Origin: Rhododendron vialii
Taxonomy: Eukaryota; Streptophyta; Magnoliopsida; Ericales; Ericaceae
Direction of reading: 5' to 3'
DNA: 64,000 bases
Assembly (NCBI RefSeq): GCF_030253575.1
Contig: NC_080568.1
Span: 4,625,501-4,689,500, forward strand
Shown here: positions 59,788 to 64,000 of the stretch, piece by piece
Position numbering within the stretch: the first letter of the stretch is position 1
Layout: every line of letters starts with the position of its first letter
Notes under the pieces: model-generated
Databases searched by the model: none
The model's input: the letters and a program-made list of their open reading frames with translations, nothing else
Told to the model about the DNA's origin: nothing
Program-made: the position numbers and the translations under genes

Positions 59788-60678
59788 TCAATCGAAAATA
59801 GACACTGTTCTTTGGCGAATCTGAAACTTCTTATGCGCATGTTTGATGAAATCATCTGCTTCAGTATTGACATCCTCGTCTTCCTCATTAACTTTGTATT
59901 TTGCGAGTCGATTGTCCACCACTACAACCTTGTGTTGAGTTTCAGGCCTATACTCATCAAAGCTGTAGGATTTCATGTAAGAATCTGCATATGGAGGAGG
60001 ATCAAGGAGCCTACTCGGCATTTGCTCAAATCTTGAATATGGAGGAGGATCAAGGAGCCCACTTGGCATTTGCTCAAACCTTGATTCACGCACCTGTAGG
60101 GACAGAGCCAAAAGTTTTGTTTAACGAAGCCAAGTTAAAAGTAGCACGGGTTGATAAGCTTTTTACATAAACATTACGAGACAAAATCATAAGAAGAAAA
60201 ACAAAAAATTTATATAGGAGTCTCCATATTTCAATCCATTCATAGAGTCATTTGGGCGTTGTAAGCAGAATTTTGATGCATAATTATTGGATCGACCGCC
60301 CATTTAAGGAATTTTGTTTGTTGATGTAGTCTATATGAAAAAAAACCTATATCTGTGACTCTTTTCATGTAATCTATACATGTATGTGTAAATTGTCGAA
60401 TGCATGAAATCAATGCTATTAGGTGATATGCCAACTAGTGAGGAGCCATTTGACTAATATTATTGGCCTGTCGGGTTACCTATGAACTAGAAAGCAAATA
60501 GAAAAAACAAATCAGGAATTTGTTCGTTGTAAATAGTAGAAGTAATTGTAAGAATTAGAAGGATGTTAAAGAACTTGGGGCACCTTGTAGTCTTCGGAAG
60601 CTACTGGGCGGAGTTGACGCTTGGCATGATGCGCTGAGCTTCCATGCTGCATTTTCTTTGGATCTTCTTTGCGTTTCT
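59788..60678 (-). CDS. DUF761-family protein (partial model)
   Basis: Two minus-strand exons are visible. The first, 60678-60584, gives KRKEDPKKMQHGSSAHHAKR. The second, 60093-59788, begins VRESRFEQMPSG and ends QRTVSIFD. They join in phase (tac aag|gtg, ctacag|gtg). The C-terminal motif DVNTEADDFIKHAHKKFQIRQ is split here as DVNTEADDFIK and FQIRQR; it matches the DUF761 signature of small plant proteins, whose function is largely unknown. An acidic stretch (NEEDED) precedes it. A 16-residue unit, SRFEQMPSxLLDPPPY, occurs twice in tandem in exon 2. The ATG inside the first exon (MQHGSS) could be the start, giving about 124 residues, or more exons may lie upstream. The C-terminal signature is fairly convincing; the gene start is not. 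Confidence 0.5.
59994..60092 (-). repeat. 48-bp in-frame tandem duplication in the DUF761 exon
   Basis: Two adjacent copies of a 48-bp unit containing atatggaggaggatcaagga on the plus strand differ at only a few bases. Each encodes SRFEQMPS(G/R)LLDPPPY. Confidence 0.85.
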
Positions 60679-60879
60679 CTGGTCAGTAAAATCAATTGAA
60701 TTGGTTTTCAATGCGTCTAACATTGTATTATTCGACCTCATTTATAGACTAATGGTTTGGTACTGGGATTAGGTAGAATCTCATTCCCCTTCTTTCTATT
60801 TTCGACAAAGCTAATATGCTTGGTCTAAATTTGTGGCCTAAACTTGAAAGGAGAGATGGGAATCTTTAAGGCTCTATAA

Positions 60880-62250
60880 TATTATTCTTAGACCGGATAT
60901 ATCTAAACTACACTAGCATATTTGATCGTGTCGTTTCCATATCAAAAATAATTAATAAAACAGAATAATTATTACTACCTAAAAGATAGCGGTTAAGTAC
61001 TCCGAGTATCATCCTCAGGGATTACGAAGGCTAAATTGCGATTGCTTTAATTGATTTCTAACTTAATTCGAAAAGAGATTTGATTGTTGATTTCTAAAAT
61101 ATTTAAAGCTGAATAAAAATAAGCAATAAAAAGTGAGAGTTTATGAGAGAAAAGATCTAGGGTTTCGAATCCACTCGACCCGTTGTAACAATCTCTATAC
61201 GATGATAAATGTCTATTATTCGAATCAATCCAGATATTGTTAGGGTTTGCGGGCCCTCACGGTATCGCCAAAAGATTTCTATGAATCACCGAATAGCATG
61301 AGGTATCGCCGCCTAGCACGAACCGTCTTACTAGTACGATCCGTCTCTATGGCACGGATCGTCTAATAGCACGACGCGTCTTACGGAGCATAACCCATCT
61401 TACCCAGCTATCACAGAACAATTAAGAACTGTTGCATGAACGTGCATAAAAATCTAGAAAATTGTACACAAGATTTGATAGAGAAAATTAATACCGCAAA
61501 TAAATCCTTATATCATACAACCACGATTCGAATAATAAAAACACTAAATCAAAACATAAACATCGTTACTCAAAGTTCGAGTTTCATCTACACCCTAGAG
61601 AAGAAATTTAGCCAGACATGAAGAAAATATGAACAGTCACGAAATAATAAAACTCCATGCAAGAGAATAAAGGTTTCGGTAAGTATGAACCAATCCTAAT
61701 TGCTCCTCTGTTGCGCAGCAGTGAACGCCAACTCGCCTCGGAACTTATGCGTAGCTTTCTTTTCTGTTCTGTGCGTGGCTCCAAAAAGTCCTCTCTTTTT
61801 GTTGCTATAGCCGACTTCCTCCTGTTTTTCTTTCTTTTCTCTTCCCGAAGGCGTCATGCCCCTTATGCTTGTAATCTCCCTTTTATAAGTAATACTGATG
61901 CCGTCCCCTCCTTTAATTTTAAAAACCCTAAAATAAGATATTATTATAATATCATGAGCCCATCCTTAGTCAAAGCAGTGCAAGTCCAATTTCTCATTTA
62001 AACTTCCAATTCGTTGGCCAATTAACTTCGGTTAATTCCAGTGCCAAACTCCTAACTTCGTATTGCGATTCAGCCCTTTGGACATCGTTTAATATTTTAA
62101 CTTTACGCTTTTTTTTTTGTGTCAAACCTTTCAAATACCTACAACAAAAATAAAAGCACAAATCTCCAAGTAATATTATATAAATAAACTTAGCAAAGAT
62201 AGATTATGAGACGCGTATATGAACAATTTACGCGTCTATCAATATTCCTA
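60880..62250. repeat. Unclassified dispersed-element candidate
   Basis: The sequence has a mosaic look: a ggttaagtactccgagtatc phrase, four to five short repeats of the form 'tagcacga.ccgtctta' between about 61280 and 61400, a plus-strand frame with no domain, and an end with a small inverted pair (gagacgcgtatatgaac / gtgttcat-like, near 62210-62240). It resembles LTR-type or other large non-coding plant repeats, but no boundary or family motif is certain. No gene is supported. Confidence 0.3.
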
Positions 62251-62574
62251 TCAGTTGCATTAGAATTGATAAGACTGGCGGACGCTAGAAGTAGCAGCAG
62301 CATTCTTCTCTAGTTTGAAAACTAGGTTGGTTTTTGGCATAGCTTCTGGAATGCATAGCTTCTTCACCTTTAATGATATGATTCTTTCTCCCGATAGGAT
62401 CACATATAAACTGTTCTAGGATAATTGATAATCACTTGATACAAAACGATTTCCTGCCACTTTATTCGATTGGTAAAGTAAACACAACCATGAAGGCGGA
62501 GGGTTGTGTGTTAGGTAACTGACAGCCAACATGTAAAAAAATCCGTCAGATCTTTATGACATGAATCCATAGGA

Positions 62575-63095
62575 TCCAAGTGGGGTGGCTCAAGTGGAGG
62601 AGCACTACGGGTGTACTATGTGACAAGAGGGTACCGGAAAAATTCTATAGAATTGCCATAAGACCTACGATGCTTTACCGGACAGAATATTGGTCTATTA
62701 AGAAACAACACGTGTGCAAGATGAGTGTAGCGGAAATGAGAATGTTGAGGTGGATGTGTGGCAAGACTAGAAGAGATAGGATTAGAAATGAAACGATTTG
62801 TGAGATGGTAGGTGTAGCACCTATAGAGGAGAAGTTGATAGAAAATAGGCTAAGTTGGTTTGGGTATGTCTACCGTAGACCTGGAGATGCAGTAGTTAAA
62901 AGAGCTGATATGATAGCTTTGGGTAGTAACGCTATGGAGATGGGAAGACTTAAATTGACATTAGATACTGTTGTGCGCAAAAATATGAGTATAATAGGTT
63001 TGAGTAAACAAGTGGTCCTTAACAGAGCTCAATGGAAAAAAAAGATTCATGTAGCCGACCCCAATTGATTGAGACATAAGGCTCGATTTGGTTTG
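62575..63095 (+). mobile_element. RTE-type LINE, 3' end
   Basis: A 162-residue frame (62580-63068) carries the C-terminal part of plant RTE-clade reverse transcriptase polyproteins. It shows RIAIRPTMLYRTEYWSIKKQ, MRMLRWMCGKTRRDRIRNE, VGVAPIEEKLIENRLSWFG and YRRPGDAVVKRAD, ending WKKKIHVADPN. The 3' end follows with cccaattgattgagacataa. Only the ORF end is present, so the copy is 5'-truncated. The frame is uninterrupted over this stretch, implying modest age. Confidence 0.88.
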
Positions 63096-64000
63096 GTTCA
63101 GTTATCCAAAGATCGTGACTTGGCGTGAGGACTAGTGGTTATGAGTTCGAGTCGTAGGAATGGGTATCTGAACAAAAAGTGTGTGTAAGATTGTGTAACG
63201 TACTACTTCTCCAAGTCATGTTGTAAGTGGAATATGTAAATTTAGTGCTACTTTTATGTGCTTCAAGCTTTATATCACTGACAAAATCCAAATACGCTAA
63301 GTGACGCAGCTGATCACAGGTCCAGCCGTCCAGGCAACAAAAGTTACTCAATGGCAACAGTCAACAGATTCATTGCCAAGGGCAGGAGCCATTGTCTGGT
63401 TGCAGTTTCTAGAATCAATTTTACAGAACACAATTCAGAAAATGTCATTTTAAATGCATTCATCATGAAAAATCCTCAGGAAACAAATTTCAAAAAAATG
63501 TCGACTGTGAACAACTTTACAAGAACATGATGCAACAAGGGGCATTGAAACACTGGGCCAGGGATGCCAGAAAATGTGAAGGACAGTGAAACTGCTACCA
63601 CCTTCTCTTGGTACTGCCTCAGCTAGTCCTATTGCACTATCTTTGTTTTATCTTTACTGCTCCGCTAGTCATATGGTACCATCTTCGTTTACGTTTTATG
63701 TTTTGAAGTACGGGGGAGAATAAATAAGCAGAAGGAAGATGTTTCACCAAGATCCTTCTATTACATCCCTTAGTTTGCTTCTTGTGATTCAACCTATGTA
63801 TCTTTGCTTATGCTGTTATTATGCAGCTAATACAGAGATTGGCTGGTACACATGCATCGTAACATTATTTAAAGTGGTGCTTGAGCTATAGCCAAACCGT
63901 TTCCTTACATATACACTTAATATATCAGTCCATCAATGTGAAAACTTGTTATGAAAACTAAGGTAGTTTGGGTATTCCGTATTCATACCCGCTGCCTGAA
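63096..64000. other. No gene recognised at the window end
   Basis: Apart from a B-box-like gagttcgagtcg near 63140, which might be a SINE trace, no repeat or domain-bearing frame was identified. Confidence 0.4.

Noticed and set aside
63139-63357. Short minus-strand frame after the RTE LINE
   Set aside because: No domain and no splice partners; chance frame.

Overview
This window is nuclear DNA from a flowering plant, almost certainly a woody eudicot. Its genes have short exons, GT-AG introns and AT-rich spacers. It also carries plant-only families: coilin with a plant-type C-terminus, plant eIF4B, chloroplast sensor kinase, a GDSL lipase and a DUF761 protein. The style of the repeats (CT microsatellites, hAT and Mutator miniature elements) would fit Ericales, but that is only a guess.

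Layout. 1-5.6 kb holds no gene, only miniature DNA transposons. 5.6-9.7 kb holds a MAP kinase phosphatase gene (MKP1 type, +), preceded by a short uORF and by a stray copy of part of its own exon that is split by a Stowaway element. 12.2-22.1 kb is a 13-exon coilin gene (-). 22.6-29.4 kb is repeat-rich and ends in a broken Ty3/gypsy retrotransposon lying next to a small mitochondrial ribosomal protein bS21 gene (-, 29.5-29.8 kb). 30-35.6 kb is repeats: a Mutator-like MITE, a copia LTR piece, a LINE piece and a probable non-autonomous Helitron. 36.0-41.9 kb is eIF4B (+, 3 exons). 43.1-49.5 kb is a GDSL esterase/lipase (+, 5 exons) with two antisense LINE insertions that have perfect target-site duplications, one in intron 4 and one just after the stop codon. 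51.1 kb is a tRNA-Arg(ACG) (-). 53.4-58.6 kb is chloroplast sensor kinase CSK (+, 9 exons). 59.8-60.7 kb is a probable DUF761 gene (-). The window ends with an unclassified repeat and an RTE-type LINE 3' end.

The genes do not form a pathway. They cover stress signalling (MKP1), Cajal-body RNP biogenesis (coilin), mitochondrial translation (bS21m), cytosolic translation initiation (eIF4B), a secreted hydrolase (GDSL) and plastid redox signalling (CSK). Exon models were built by joining reading frames at visible splice sites and comparing them with remembered family sequences; no database search or transcript evidence was available. No new multi-gene system was found. The most unusual structures are the MKP1 exon fragment carrying a Stowaway, the duplicated intron/exon block inside eIF4B, a 45-bp in-frame coding duplication in coilin, a hAT element sitting at the apex of a palindrome, and the paired antisense LINEs in the GDSL gene.
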